NCBI GenBank assembly: GCA_002342805.1
Contig: DDQW01000066.1
Location: 1-24,369, forward strand
Reading direction: 5' to 3'
DNA length: 24,369 nt
DNA from: Clostridiales bacterium UBA2432
GTDB taxonomy: Bacteria; Bacillota; Clostridia; Lachnospirales; Vallitaleaceae
Part shown: piece after piece, positions 6,209 through 14,661 of the stretch
Layout: each line of letters starts with the position of its first letter
Numbering within the stretch: position 1 is the first letter of the stretch
Notes under the pieces: model-generated
Databases searched by the model: none
What the model was told of the DNA's origin: nothing
The model's input: the letters and a program-made list of their open reading frames with translations, nothing else
Made by a program: the position numbers and the translations under genes

Positions 6209-7939
6209 ATGAAACAATTAGTTCGATTAGTAAAATATGCAAGACCTTATTGGTCACTTATGATCATCACCATGGTCAGTTTGATTGGTATTACAGCAAT
6301 GAATTTAATCGGTCCATGGTTAATTCGTGATTTGACACAGACCTTACTCGATGAACCCTTGGTAGATGCACTTGAACAAGTGAAAAAGTTAGCACTTATT
6401 TTAGGGGTTGTATATGTGTTAAGGGCTTTATTTACATACTTATACCGGTATTTAAGTCACAAGGCGGCATGGAATTTCGTCGCAGATATGCGAACCATGG
6501 TATATAATCATTTGCAAAAATTATCTTTACGGTATTATCATGATAAACAAACCGGCCAACTGATGTCGAGAACAACCAATGATACGGCGACCTTTGAAGT
6601 CTTGATTGCTCACGCTGTGCCGGATTTAATAACCAATGTTTTGATTCTCGTCGGTGTTGCGATTATTCTCTTTATTATTCATCCCACACTAGCATTGCTT
6701 ACCATGATACCGGTTCCTTTTTTGGCATATGGTGGTTCGGTTTTTACAAAACGTGTTCTCCCGCATTTTAAGTCAGCACAGTCAACGCTGGCAGAATTAA
6801 ATGCCGTCCTCCAAGATAATATTTCGGGAATGAAAGAGATTCAAGCTTTTAACCAACAACGTAAAGAAAAGAAAAAAGTCGAATTGGGCGCAAAACGTTA
6901 TGCAGAAGCTATTTTACATGCCTTGAATTTATCAGCGATTTTTCATCCATTAGTAGAGATGATTGCTTCCTTCGGAACGGTTATTGTCGTCGGTTTTGGA
7001 GGGTGGTTAGCCCTAGAAGGGCGCTTGAGCGTGGCAGATATTATTGGGTTTCTTATGTACTTGAGCTTATTCTATCAACCCATTGCGACCCTTGCACGAG
7101 TGACAGAAGATTTACAACAGGCCATTGCAGGAGCGGAGCGAGTCTTTGAGGTGTTAGATACAGACCCGGATATTGTCGACGCAAAAGATGCAGTTGACCT
7201 AGCAGAAGTAAAAGGAAAAATCTCTTTCGATCAGGTTTCATTTCATTATATCCAAGGCAATGATGTTCTGAAAAACATCTCCTTTGAAGTGAATCCGGGT
7301 GAAATGGTAGCGCTTGTGGGCCCCACAGGTGTAGGAAAGACAACTTTAATCAGTTTGCTGGCACGATTTTATGATCCTGTTGAAGGGCGAATTTTAATTG
7401 ATGGTCAAGATTTGAAAAATGTGACAATGGCATCCTTACGTAATAATATTAGTATTGTATTACAGGATATATTTCTATTTAATGGTAGTATAGCAGAAAA
7501 CATAGCCTATGGAGCAAAAGATGCAACAATGGAAGACATCATTCGAGCGGCCAAAGTAGCTAGGGCCCATGAGTTTATTGATGTGTTACCGGAAGGGTAT
7601 GATACATATATTGGTGAACGTGGGGTAAAGTTGTCTGGAGGTCAAAAACAACGACTGTCCATTGCAAGAGCAGTTCTTCGTGACACGAAGATTCTTGTTT
7701 TTGATGAAGCAACAGCCTCAGTTGATGTAGAGACAGAACGTTTGATTCAAGAGGCAATTCAAACCTTAGCCGAGACACGAACCATTGTTGTCATTGCACA
7801 TCGCTTGTCAACGGTGAAAAATTCAGATAAGATTATTGTATTAAAAGAAGGAGAAATCGTGGAAGCAGGAACACATCAAGAATTGCTAATGCATAATGGA
7901 CTGTATCAACACTTATGTGAAGTGCAGCTGAGAAATTAA
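6209..7939 (+). CDS. ABC transporter, fused permease/ATP-binding half-transporter (MsbA/MdlB-like)
   Basis: 576 aa from the ATG at 6209. An in-frame ATG at 6188 would add 7 residues, but the GGAGG at 6196-6200 is placed for 6209. Residues about 1-310 form the six-helix type I exporter domain; the nucleotide-binding domain follows with Walker A GPTGVGKTT (371-379), signature LSGGQKQR (from 475), Walker B ILVFDEAT and the switch histidine in IAHRLST. As a half-transporter it should act as a dimer, homodimeric unless a partner lies elsewhere; no second ABC gene is in this window. Substrate cannot be read from sequence; lipids, peptides or drugs are typical. It is the last gene of the 4803 run and ends at a strong bidirectional terminator. 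Confidence 0.92.
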   Translation: MKQLVRLVKYARPYWSLMIITMVSLIGITAMNLIGPWLIRDLTQTLLDEPLVDALEQVKKLALILGVVYVLRALFTYLYRYLSHKAAWNFVADMRTMVYNHLQKLSLRYYHDKQTGQLMSRTTNDTATFEVLIAHAVPDLITNVLILVGVAIILFIIHPTLALLTMIPVPFLAYGGSVFTKRVLPHFKSAQSTLAELNAVLQDNISGMKEIQAFNQQRKEKKKVELGAKRYAEAILHALNLSAIFHPLVEMIASFGTVIVVGFGGWLALEGRLSVADIIGFLMYLSLFYQPIATLARVTEDLQQAIAGAERVFEVLDTDPDIVDAKDAVDLAEVKGKISFDQVSFHYIQGNDVLKNISFEVNPGEMVALVGPTGVGKTTLISLLARFYDPVEGRILIDGQDLKNVTMASLRNNISIVLQDIFLFNGSIAENIAYGAKDATMEDIIRAAKVARAHEFIDVLPEGYDTYIGERGVKLSGGQKQRLSIARAVLRDTKILVFDEATASVDVETERLIQEAIQTLAETRTIVVIAHRLSTVKNSDKIIVLKEGEIVEAGTHQELLMHNGLYQHLCEVQLRN

Positions 7940-7945
7940 TCTAAA

Positions 7946-7981
7946 AAAAGCGCTTAGGTCATTATCTACCTAAACGCTTTT
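7946..7981. terminator. Bidirectional intrinsic terminator between ABC exporter and lysA
   Basis: Arms AAAAGCGCTTAGGT (7946-7959) and ACCTAAACGCTTTT (7968-7981) pair with one mismatch around an 8-base loop. The flanking A-run and T-rich tail give a U-tract in both directions, fitting two convergent genes. Confidence 0.85.
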
Positions 7982-7993
7982 ACTCTTTTATAG

Positions 7994-9250
7994 TTATATA
8001 TCGAAATTACGAACGAGATCTTCGTAAGTGTCACGGCGACGAACGAGACGATCATTCCCTTGTGAATCAATAAGTACTTCAGCTGGACGTAATCGATTGT
8101 TATAGTTAGATGCCATACAATAACCATAAGCTCCTGAATCAAGGACTCCGATAATATCTTTTTCCATAATTTGTGGAAGGAGACGGTCCTGAGCTAGTAT
8201 ATCACCACTTTCACAAATGTTTCCGACAAGCGTAACAGGATGTGAATTTTTTGAAGGAATATTATCTTTACGATAAACTTCAATATCATGATGACTATCG
8301 TACATAACCGGACGCTTAAGCACATTAAATCCGATATCTGTACCAACATAAGTAATACCATAGTTTTCTTTAATCGAGTGAACCTCACCTAAAAGAACAC
8401 CACATTCAGCAGAAATATATCGACCCGGCTCGATTTTAAAAGTAACTTCTTTGCCATATTCTTCAGCGAATTGGTGAAGAACTTTGTCAAGTTCTTTTCC
8501 TAAATGTTGAAGGTCAAGACGTGGTTCTGAAGATAATTTTTTATAAGGGATACCAAAACCACCACCCATATCGATAAACTCAAGATCATCGAAATTCTTC
8601 GCAATGGAAAGAATGGATTGAGCGCCTTCGATATATTTATCGCCGTCCATGAACAGAGATCCGATGTGTTGATTAATTCCGATGAGATTAAGGTTGTAGG
8701 TTTTTAGTATATCCTTAACGACAGGAATATCTTCAATAGCCACACCAAATTTGGTTTTTTTGCCACCGGTAACAACCTTTTCGTGGTGACCGGCACCAAC
8801 ACCTGGGTTGAATCGAATACATATTTTGCCGCCGGTGTTTAATTTACCATACATCTCAAGTTGAGATAAGGAATCAACGCTAATGGTAATATCTCGGTCA
8901 ATAGCAAATTGCATTTCTTCAGCTGAGACATTATTACTAATGTAGAGAATGTCCTCTGGTTTAAAGCCGGCAAGCTCTTCGACGTAGATTTCACCTGGGC
9001 TCATTGCATCAGCGTTTAATCCTTCTTCTTTGGCTATTTTAAGTAAGCTTAGGTTTCCATTAGCTTTAACGGAATAGTTTACAGAAAAATTTTTGTATGT
9101 TACAAGATTTTTTAATTCACGACATCGTTCGCGAAAAATCGTTTCGTTATAAACATAGAGTGGTGAACCATACTTTTCTACGAGTTTAATAGGATCTGTA
9201 TTTCCATAAAAATTGTTTTTTTCAGTAACTGCATTGTTAAGTCCTAACAT
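7994..9250 (-). CDS. lysA: Diaminopimelate decarboxylase
   Basis: 418 aa, full length for LysA, the PLP-dependent enzyme that decarboxylates meso-diaminopimelate to L-lysine in the cytosol. Visible features are the PLP lysine Lys62 in YSVKANGN, HIGS (195-198), the phosphate-binding GGGFG (229-233), EPGR (274-277), the substrate/active-site motif CESGD with Cys346 (346-350) and AYGYCMASNYNNRLRPAE (374-391). This is a fold-III decarboxylase, and the CESGD and RLRPAE motifs support LysA over ornithine/arginine decarboxylases. An AGGAGA site lies within the end of the upstream TrmB-type regulator gene, whose stop is only one base away, so the two are co-transcribed and probably translationally coupled. 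No lysine riboswitch is seen, which suggests regulation through the promoter at 9987-10015 instead. Confidence 0.95.
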   Translation of the reverse strand: MLGLNNAVTEKNNFYGNTDPIKLVEKYGSPLYVYNETIFRERCRELKNLVTYKNFSVNYSVKANGNLSLLKIAKEEGLNADAMSPGEIYVEELAGFKPEDILYISNNVSAEEMQFAIDRDITISVDSLSQLEMYGKLNTGGKICIRFNPGVGAGHHEKVVTGGKKTKFGVAIEDIPVVKDILKTYNLNLIGINQHIGSLFMDGDKYIEGAQSILSIAKNFDDLEFIDMGGGFGIPYKKLSSEPRLDLQHLGKELDKVLHQFAEEYGKEVTFKIEPGRYISAECGVLLGEVHSIKENYGITYVGTDIGFNVLKRPVMYDSHHDIEVYRKDNIPSKNSHPVTLVGNICESGDILAQDRLLPQIMEKDIIGVLDSGAYGYCMASNYNNRLRPAEVLIDSQGNDRLVRRRDTYEDLVRNFDI

Positions 9251-9251
9251 G

Positions 9252-9926
9252 TTATTGTCTCCTTTCGGTAATAAGGGTTATTTCATCAATAATTGATTCT
9301 CGAATAATGTGTACTAAAGTCTCATTTTTTGAGTAAAGACATTGGTTAAGGGTTCCTGCTAATATTTCTTTTGTATCGGCAATAACTTTTATTGAAGCTA
9401 TGCGATCTGAATGATAATAAGTATGTTCGCCGCAGGAAATATCCCGTGATGACAGAATAACAACTTTTAATTTTTTCTCACAAGCTATAATAAGTTCTTC
9501 TTCAATTTGATCTAAAATATGATAATCTATAGATAGATAAATACGTGCCTTTGCCTGTAAAATCATATTTTTAAGTCGATCGAGAATTGCATTTTCGCCG
9601 ACAACTGTCAGATATGGTTCTGAAGTAAGTGGCTGTGTTGTTAAGCGTTCTTCAATAATGGATATCATATTTGAAAAATCGCGTTTTGCATTTGCAATTA
9701 AATCTTCTTTGGAAATGGCAACATAATGTACCGGATTACCATCAATAGTATATGCAAAGCCTTTATCAACTAAATTGGATAGAGAAGCATATGCATTCGA
9801 ACGGGATATTCCGCTAATCTTAGCTGCTTCATATCCGGTCATACTTTGTGATTGACAGAGATTGATATAAAGAACTGCTTCTTGTTGAGTTAAGCCTAGT
9901 TTTTTTAAGGCTTCCTGTAGAGTCAT
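9252..9926 (-). CDS. TrmB-family transcriptional regulator
   Basis: 224 aa. Residues about 1-75 form the TrmB winged helix-turn-helix (LGLTQQEAVLYINL, then GYEAAKISGISRSNAYASLSNLVDKG as the recognition region). After a linker, residues about 100-224 resemble the phospholipase-D-like fold used as effector domain in TrmB proteins; an HxK catalytic motif is not seen, as expected for a sensor. It sits one base upstream of lysA in the same operon and has its own strong promoter, so autoregulation and control of lysA are likely. Effector is unknown; a lysine or cell-wall precursor signal is an inference only. The ATG at 9926 has a modest purine-rich GAGG-type site upstream. Confidence 0.85.
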   Translation of the reverse strand: MTLQEALKKLGLTQQEAVLYINLCQSQSMTGYEAAKISGISRSNAYASLSNLVDKGFAYTIDGNPVHYVAISKEDLIANAKRDFSNMISIIEERLTTQPLTSEPYLTVVGENAILDRLKNMILQAKARIYLSIDYHILDQIEEELIIACEKKLKVVILSSRDISCGEHTYYHSDRIASIKVIADTKEILAGTLNQCLYSKNETLVHIIRESIIDEITLITERRQ

Positions 9927-9965
9927 AGAATAACCTCGCTTCCAAATAAAAACACATATCCAAAG

Positions 9966-9991
9966 ATAGTGTTTCCTCTTAGTACCACTAT
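9966..9991. promoter_or_regulatory. Inverted repeat overlapping the trmB-lysA -10, candidate operator
   Basis: ATAGTG (9966-9971) and CACTAT (9986-9991) are inverted copies with starts 20 bp apart, about two helical turns. The right arm overlaps the minus-strand -10. A dimeric regulator such as the adjacent TrmB-type protein could bind here; this is inferred from position only. Confidence 0.4.
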
Positions 9992-10015
9992 ACAGATAAA
10001 GAAAGGTTTTGTCAA
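9987..10015 (-). promoter_or_regulatory. Promoter of the trmB-lysA operon
   Basis: On the minus strand: TTGACA (10010-10015), 17-bp spacer, TATAGT (9987-9992). The -35 is a perfect match and the -10 is 5/6. Its -35 box overlaps the -35 of the divergent rarA promoter. Confidence 0.8.
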
Positions 10016-10035
10016 TACCAAAATTGTGCTATAAT
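10009..10035 (+). promoter_or_regulatory. Promoter of rarA
   Basis: TTGTCA (10009-10014), 15-bp spacer, TATAAT (10030-10035) preceded by TGC, which makes an extended -10 and compensates the short spacer. Transcription would start about 25 bases before the rarA ATG. Confidence 0.65.
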
Positions 10036-10068
10036 TGGAATGTTAGATTGTAAATTAAGGAGTAAATC

Positions 10069-11394
10069 ATGGATATATTTGATATGATACAAAATAAAAC
10101 TTTAGAAAAAGATGCACCATTAGCTGCACGAATTCGTCCCAAAAAGTTAGACGAAGTGGTCGGCCAAGAACATATATTAGGAAAAGATAAATTACTGTAT
10201 CGTGCGATTAAAGCAGATAAGTTAGGTTCACTTATTTTATATGGTCCACCGGGGACAGGAAAAACAACCTTGGCCAAAGTGATTGCGAATACAACAAAAT
10301 CACATTTTATTCAGTTAAACGCAACCATTGCAGGAAAAAAAGATATTCAGCAAGTTGTTGAAGAAGCAAAGGATAATTTGTCATTAACCACGAAGAAAAC
10401 AATTTTATTTATTGATGAAATCCACCGCTTTAATAAAGCGCAACAAGATGCCTTGTTACCTCATGTTGAAGACGGAACCCTTACACTGATTGGGGCCACA
10501 ACGGAGAATCCTTATTTTGAAGTAAATAGTGCTTTGGTATCACGATCGCGTATCTTTGAATTAAAACCTTTAAACGCAGAAAATATTAAAACCCTAATTT
10601 ACCGTAGTATTCAAGAAGATATACGACTCAAGGAGTTAAAGATTCATATTGAAGAAGATGCCGTCAATTTTTTGGCAGATATTTCAAGTGGGGATGCCCG
10701 AGCGGCTTTGAATGCAATTGAATTGGCTAGTTTAACAACGGAAGCAGACGAGGAAGGTATTATACACATGACCTTAGCAGTTGTTGAAGAATGTATTCAA
10801 AAACGTGCCATCGGTTATGATAAGAAAGGTGACAATCACTATGATACGATTTCTGCATTTATAAAAAGTATGCGTGGATCAGATCCGGATGCAGCCGTAT
10901 ATTATCTTGCACGTATGATTTATGCAGGGGAAGACCCTAAGTTTATTGCAAGGCGAATTGTTATTTGTGCTGCAGAAGATGTGGGAAACGCAGATCCGCA
11001 AGCTCTTATATTAGCCAATTCGGCGGCTTCGGCAATTAATTTTATCGGAATGCCGGAAGGACAAATTATATTGTGTCAAGCAGCAGCATACGTAGCGACT
11101 GCCCCAAAGTCCAATGCAGCAGTTAATGGGATTTTTTCCGCCTTATCCGATGTGAAGACATATGGTATAAAAACGATTCCACCTCATCTTCAAGATGCCC
11201 ATTATAGTAGTGCAGGTGAGTTGGGACATGGTATTGGATATAAATATGCCCATGATTATAAAAATCATTATGTGCGACAACAGTTTTTGCCGGATGAACT
11301 TCTGGGCAATACATATTATGAACCATCACATCATGGATATGAGAAAAAAATCCGAGAATGGATGGAATTCATAAAAAAAGAAGCTGAGAATTAA
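10069..11394 (+). CDS. rarA: Replication-associated recombination protein A (AAA+ ATPase)
   Basis: 441 aa, full length for RarA/MgsA, the AAA+ ATPase related to clamp loaders that acts at stalled replication forks. Seen: N-terminal PLAARIRPKKLDEVVGQEHILG (18-39), Walker A GPPGTGKTT (59-67), Walker B LFIDEIHRFNKAQQDALL (113-130), sensor 1 GATTENPYFE, the arginine-finger region SRSRIFEL, and the C-terminal tetramerisation part with GSDPDAAVYYLARM and PKSNAAVN motifs. AAGGAG lies 7 bases before the ATG. The gene is expressed from its own extended -10 promoter, divergent from trmB-lysA. Its stop overlaps the stop codon of the convergent small membrane protein by 3 bases of shared TTAA, with no hairpin between them. 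Confidence 0.95.
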   Translation: MDIFDMIQNKTLEKDAPLAARIRPKKLDEVVGQEHILGKDKLLYRAIKADKLGSLILYGPPGTGKTTLAKVIANTTKSHFIQLNATIAGKKDIQQVVEEAKDNLSLTTKKTILFIDEIHRFNKAQQDALLPHVEDGTLTLIGATTENPYFEVNSALVSRSRIFELKPLNAENIKTLIYRSIQEDIRLKELKIHIEEDAVNFLADISSGDARAALNAIELASLTTEADEEGIIHMTLAVVEECIQKRAIGYDKKGDNHYDTISAFIKSMRGSDPDAAVYYLARMIYAGEDPKFIARRIVICAAEDVGNADPQALILANSAASAINFIGMPEGQIILCQAAAYVATAPKSNAAVNGIFSALSDVKTYGIKTIPPHLQDAHYSSAGELGHGIGYKYAHDYKNHYVRQQFLPDELLGNTYYEPSHHGYEKKIREWMEFIKKEAEN

Positions 11395-11606
11395 TCTTCA
11401 TTTTCATCATTGCCCCAAAAGCCTGTTCGTCGTTGTAGAATAATAAGAAAATATGTTATAATACTAAAAAACGTTGTATAGGCAAATAAGTGCAAGGCAC
11501 GTTCAAATTGGCCGAAGAAAAAGGCGCCAAAAGAGAGTAAGTAAAGTACAATAAGAAAAGCTAATAATAAATAGATAAATCCTTTGCGTAATTTTTGTTT
11601 GTTCAT
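11391..11606 (-). CDS. Small two-helix membrane protein of unknown function
   Basis: 71 aa starting at the ATG whose first base is 11606. This start has GGAGG 6 bases upstream; the longer in-frame reading to 11747 would run through the TPR gene's start and is rejected. A basic N terminus (NKQKLRKG) is followed by two hydrophobic segments (about 10-30 and 37-57) and an acidic tail (NDENED), so an N-in, C-in hairpin is expected. No family recognised. A decent promoter (TTGTAT-17-TAATAT on the minus strand) lies upstream, and the gene is divergent from the TPR lipoprotein. Confidence 0.65.
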   Translation of the reverse strand: MNKQKLRKGFIYLLLAFLIVLYLLSFGAFFFGQFERALHLFAYTTFFSIITYFLIILQRRTGFWGNDENED

Positions 11607-11637
11607 GAACAACCTCCGTTCGTATAATTCTTCTATG

Positions 11638-11666
11638 ATATTAACGTATTTTTCATGAATATACAA
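11638..11666 (-). promoter_or_regulatory. Promoter of the 71-aa membrane protein gene
   Basis: Minus strand TTGTAT (11661-11666), 17-bp spacer, TAATAT (11638-11643). The predicted start leaves a leader of about 25 bases with a GGAGG site. Confidence 0.5.
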
Positions 11667-11668
11667 GC

Positions 11669-11674
11669 TATAAT
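11669..11674 (+). promoter_or_regulatory. -10 box for the TPR lipoprotein-hflX operon
   Basis: Perfect TATAAT 24 bases before the ATG of the lipoprotein gene. No good -35 is seen at the normal distance, so the promoter is only partly supported. It lies back to back with the divergent promoter at 11638-11666. Confidence 0.35.
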
Positions 11675-11697
11675 AAGGATAAACACCGGAGGAAATA

Positions 11698-12876
11698 ATG
11701 AAAAAAACAATAGTTTTGTTTGGAATCTTGCTAATGAGTAGTCTCATGATTAATGGATGCTCCCAAAAAGTATCGAAAGAATATTTGGACCTACTAGAGA
11801 AAAGTCAAACATTAATAGACGAAAATTCGAATTATATAGAAGCCGAAGAATTAATTGATCAAGCCATAGAAATGTATCCTGAGGCGCCGGAGGCTTATGT
11901 TCAAGCCGGATATATTCATCTGATTCGAGGTGAATATAATCAAGCCAATGATATGCTCAGCAAAAGTATCGAATATGAAGAAAATTTTCAAGATGAGGAT
12001 AGTAAATATTTTGCCTATTTGAATATGGGCAACTTAAAGTATCAGCAACATCAATCCGCAAGTGGATTAGAATACTTATTAAAAGCCGTTGAGATTAATG
12101 ATGAGGATCCGGCTGTTCATAATGCCTTAGGACTCGTTTATGTTGATTTGGAGAAGTGGGAAGAAGCAATCGAAGCCTATGATAAATCATTAGAAATTGA
12201 TGCGGGTTATTTTTATACGTATGCCAATGTGGCATCTTTATATCATAAACGTGGTGATTATGAGCGTGCAATTAATGAAATTAGTACAGCATTGGCATTA
12301 AATGATCAAATTCCCCATTTTTTTATTATTAAGGGTGATATTGAGATGTCAATGGATCAATTAGATACAAGCATTGAAACCTTTAGCGAAGCTATTATGC
12401 GTTGGAGCAGTTATCCTGATGCATACTACAAGCGGGGAGAGGCCTATTTGCTTCAAGGAAAATACCTCAAAGCAATTAATGATTTTGCTTATGCAAGAGA
12501 TTCAGGAATCACTGAAGCAATTCTAGGCATGGGATATTCTTATCAAGGATTAGAGCAGTATGAAGATGCAATTGAGGCATTCGCCTTATATTTAGAATCC
12601 ATAGAAAGAGTCGATCTTAGAGCAATGTATGAAATTGGTGTGAGTTATTACCAGTTAGAGGATTATACACAAGCTATTACCGCTTTTGATGAGTTATTGG
12701 AGTTTGAACCGGAAGATACAGAAGCACTTTTAATTAAAGCATATGCTCTTGAGAAGAGTGACGATTATGAAACTGCATATAAAATTTTGCAAGAGATTAT
12801 AGCAATTAATTCTGAACATCAGGCAGCAAAAGAAGAAATAGCCTTTATTGAAGAAAACAATTTATTAAATGATTAG
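11698..12876 (+). CDS. TPR-repeat lipoprotein
   Basis: 392 aa with a lipoprotein signal peptide: basic MKKT, hydrophobic core and lipobox MINGC with Cys21 as the lipidation site. The mature part is almost wholly tetratricopeptide repeats, about nine units, for example DPAVHNALGLVYVDLEKWEEAIEAYDKSLEID and PDAYYKRGEAYLLQGKYLKAI-type helices. It is therefore a protein-protein interaction scaffold on the outer face of the cytoplasmic membrane. CCGGAGGAAATA precedes the ATG. hflX follows after 24 bases and is probably co-transcribed. The binding partner cannot be inferred from the context. Confidence 0.9.
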   Translation: MKKTIVLFGILLMSSLMINGCSQKVSKEYLDLLEKSQTLIDENSNYIEAEELIDQAIEMYPEAPEAYVQAGYIHLIRGEYNQANDMLSKSIEYEENFQDEDSKYFAYLNMGNLKYQQHQSASGLEYLLKAVEINDEDPAVHNALGLVYVDLEKWEEAIEAYDKSLEIDAGYFYTYANVASLYHKRGDYERAINEISTALALNDQIPHFFIIKGDIEMSMDQLDTSIETFSEAIMRWSSYPDAYYKRGEAYLLQGKYLKAINDFAYARDSGITEAILGMGYSYQGLEQYEDAIEAFALYLESIERVDLRAMYEIGVSYYQLEDYTQAITAFDELLEFEPEDTEALLIKAYALEKSDDYETAYKILQEIIAINSEHQAAKEEIAFIEENNLLND

Positions 12877-12900
12877 AAAAAGTATAGATGGAGGAAACAT

Positions 12901-14160
12901 ATGACAGATCAAGGCGTAAGTACTGAACAAGAATCAGAAAAAGTCATACTCGTTGCTGTTTGTGATAAAGGAAGCGTGGAAAAAGCAGAAGAATCTCTTG
13001 AAGAATTAGAAGAACTTGCAAAAACAGCAGGAGCCCTTACGGTGGATAAGATAATACAAAGTCGAGACAAGGTCCATCCGGCAACCTATGTGGGAAAAGG
13101 TAAGATTGAAGAAATAGCAGATCTTATATATATGCACAAAGCAACAGGAATTATAACGGATGACGAATTGTCACCCGCACAGATTAAGAATTTAGAAAAA
13201 GAGCTCGATACAAAGATTATGGATCGCTCTTTACTCATTTTAGATATTTTTGCAAAACATGCACATACGCGTGAAGGTATTCTTCAAGTTGAGTTAGCAC
13301 AATTGAACTATCGTGTGTCAAGATTGATTGGTTTAGGACAAAGTTTATCAAGACTTGGAGGAGGAATTGGTACGCGTGGGCCTGGAGAGAAGAAACTTGA
13401 AACTGATCGTCGCCATATTCGTCGACGCGTCGAACAACTTCGTGCTGAACTTGGTGAAGTAAAAAAACATCAACAATTACTTCGTGAAAATCGCAAAAAA
13501 CAGAATAAACCCATTGTTGCCATTGCCGGTTATACAAATGCAGGTAAATCCACACTGATGAACCAATTAACCGATGCACATGTACTTGAAGAAGATCAGC
13601 TTTTTGCAACACTTGATCCGACGACGCGTTTACTTGAGCTACCTGAAGGTAAAGAGATATTGCTTACAGATACTGTTGGCTTTATTCATAAACTTCCACA
13701 CCATTTAATTGAAGCCTTTCATTCGACATTAGAAGAAGTGGCTTATGCCGATGTCATTCTTCATGTTGTTGATGGGTCCAACCCATCCTTCGAGAAGCAT
13801 ATGCGAGTTGTGTATGAAACCTTAGAAAAGTTAGACGCCTTAAAGGTTCCGATTATTACCTTGTTTAATAAAATGGACAAAACGATATGGAATACTGAGC
13901 AACTCCAAGATGAAAGAGCAGACAAGGCTTTCTATATTTCAGCAAAAACGGGGAAAGGCATTGATGATGTCATTACGTATTTGGAAGAAAAATTGCGTGA
14001 CGGGATGCAGCACATTAAAGTCAAAATTCCATATGACCAGGCACAGTTGGTTCAAAACATTCGCACCTATGGGCAACTCATCGAAGAACGGTTTGATGCG
14101 GACGGTATATATATTGAAGCCTACTTAGAGGAAGCTTTAGTAAATAAATATGAACTCTGA
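12901..14160 (+). CDS. hflX: GTPase HflX
   Basis: 419 aa, complete HflX, a ribosome-binding GTPase that splits or rescues ribosomes under stress. N-terminal HflX domain carries PATYVGKGKIEEI (60-72) and the glycine-rich RLGGGIGTRGPGEKKLETDRR (151-171), followed by a helical linker and the G domain: G1 GYTNAGKST (210-218), G3 DTVGF (257-261) and G4 NKMD (323-326), with SAKTG as G5. GGAGG lies 7 bases before the ATG. It follows the TPR lipoprotein by 24 bases, and its last 11 bases overlap the DUF2752 gene. Confidence 0.95.
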   Translation: MTDQGVSTEQESEKVILVAVCDKGSVEKAEESLEELEELAKTAGALTVDKIIQSRDKVHPATYVGKGKIEEIADLIYMHKATGIITDDELSPAQIKNLEKELDTKIMDRSLLILDIFAKHAHTREGILQVELAQLNYRVSRLIGLGQSLSRLGGGIGTRGPGEKKLETDRRHIRRRVEQLRAELGEVKKHQQLLRENRKKQNKPIVAIAGYTNAGKSTLMNQLTDAHVLEEDQLFATLDPTTRLLELPEGKEILLTDTVGFIHKLPHHLIEAFHSTLEEVAYADVILHVVDGSNPSFEKHMRVVYETLEKLDALKVPIITLFNKMDKTIWNTEQLQDERADKAFYISAKTGKGIDDVITYLEEKLRDGMQHIKVKIPYDQAQLVQNIRTYGQLIEERFDADGIYIEAYLEEALVNKYEL

Positions 14161-14602
14161 ATATAGGAAAAAACTAGCTTCTAGAATAAAAAATGTCGTT
14201 CTTCCCATAATTATCCTAGGAAGCTTGTTAGGAATTCTAAGTATATATACGAGTTATAAGGGATATAATACACTTTGCCCAATAAAATTAGTATCCGGCT
14301 TTCCGTGTCCTGGATGTGGTATGACGAGAGCCCACTTAGCTCTTTTAGATTTCAATCTATCTCAAGCTTTTTATTATCATCCTTTATTTGTTCTTCCTTC
14401 ATTACTGGTTGCTATTTTTTTGTTTCAAGATATAAAGTGGATTTATCGTTTACATCATTCAAAGTGGTTTTATCCATTGCTTATTGTGATTATCTTGGGA
14501 GTCTATATATATAGAATGACCATACGTTTTCCTCTCATTGAACCATTAGATTACTTAGAGGATAATTTTTTACATGGAATATGGGACTATAGTCCTAAAT
14601 AG
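14150..14602 (+). CDS. DUF2752 membrane protein
   Basis: 150 aa. The DUF2752 hallmark FPCPGCGMTRAHLALL is at residues 51-66 (CPGCGMTR, 53-60), with TM helices at about 16-34, 78-93 and 100-118. The family has no assigned function. The start overlaps the end of hflX by 11 bases, with only a distant GAGGAAG upstream, so expression may depend on translational coupling. Just past its stop lies the first NrdR box of the nrdD operator, and the second box forms its likely terminator hairpin. Confidence 0.85.
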   Translation: MNSEYRKKLASRIKNVVLPIIILGSLLGILSIYTSYKGYNTLCPIKLVSGFPCPGCGMTRAHLALLDFNLSQAFYYHPLFVLPSLLVAIFLFQDIKWIYRLHHSKWFYPLLIVIILGVYIYRMTIRFPLIEPLDYLEDNFLHGIWDYSPK

Positions 14603-14606
14603 CATA

Positions 14607-14622
14607 ACACTATATATAGTGG
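14607..14622. promoter_or_regulatory. NrdR box 1
   Basis: ACACTATATATAGTGG matches the NrdR box consensus (ACACwATATnTwGTGT, as I recall it) at nearly every position. It lies 32 bp from box 2, three helical turns, which is the usual tandem arrangement for NrdR, the ATP-cone repressor of ribonucleotide reductase genes. Confidence 0.88.
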
Positions 14623-14636
14623 TTAGTTCAAAAATT

Positions 14637-14660
14637 AAACACTGTATATAGTGTTTTTTT
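14637..14660 (+). terminator. Intrinsic terminator built on NrdR box 2
   Basis: AAACACT (14637-14643) and AGTGTTT (14650-14656) form a perfect 7-bp stem with a 6-base loop, followed by TTTT. It would end transcripts coming from the TPR-hflX-DUF2752 operon. The same bases are the second NrdR box. Confidence 0.6.
14639..14654. promoter_or_regulatory. NrdR box 2
   Basis: ACACTGTATATAGTGT, a second near-consensus NrdR box ending 7 bp upstream of the nrdD promoter -35. Together with box 1 it should let NrdR repress the nrdD-thyA-folA operon when dATP/ATP is high. No nrdR gene is in this window. Confidence 0.88.
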
Positions 14661-14661
14661 G

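Noticed and set aside
7053..7343. 96-codon minus-strand ORF opposite the ABC transporter
   Set aside because: It lies fully within a well-supported gene on the other strand and has no ribosome site or recognisable protein features.
11607..11747. 118-aa reading of the small membrane protein, starting at 11747 on the minus strand
   Set aside because: It would cover both promoters and the start of the TPR lipoprotein gene; the 71-aa version has its own GGAGG and promoter.
13235..13612. 125-codon minus-strand ORF opposite hflX
   Set aside because: It is the antisense shadow of the HflX G domain coding sequence, without ribosome site or promoter.
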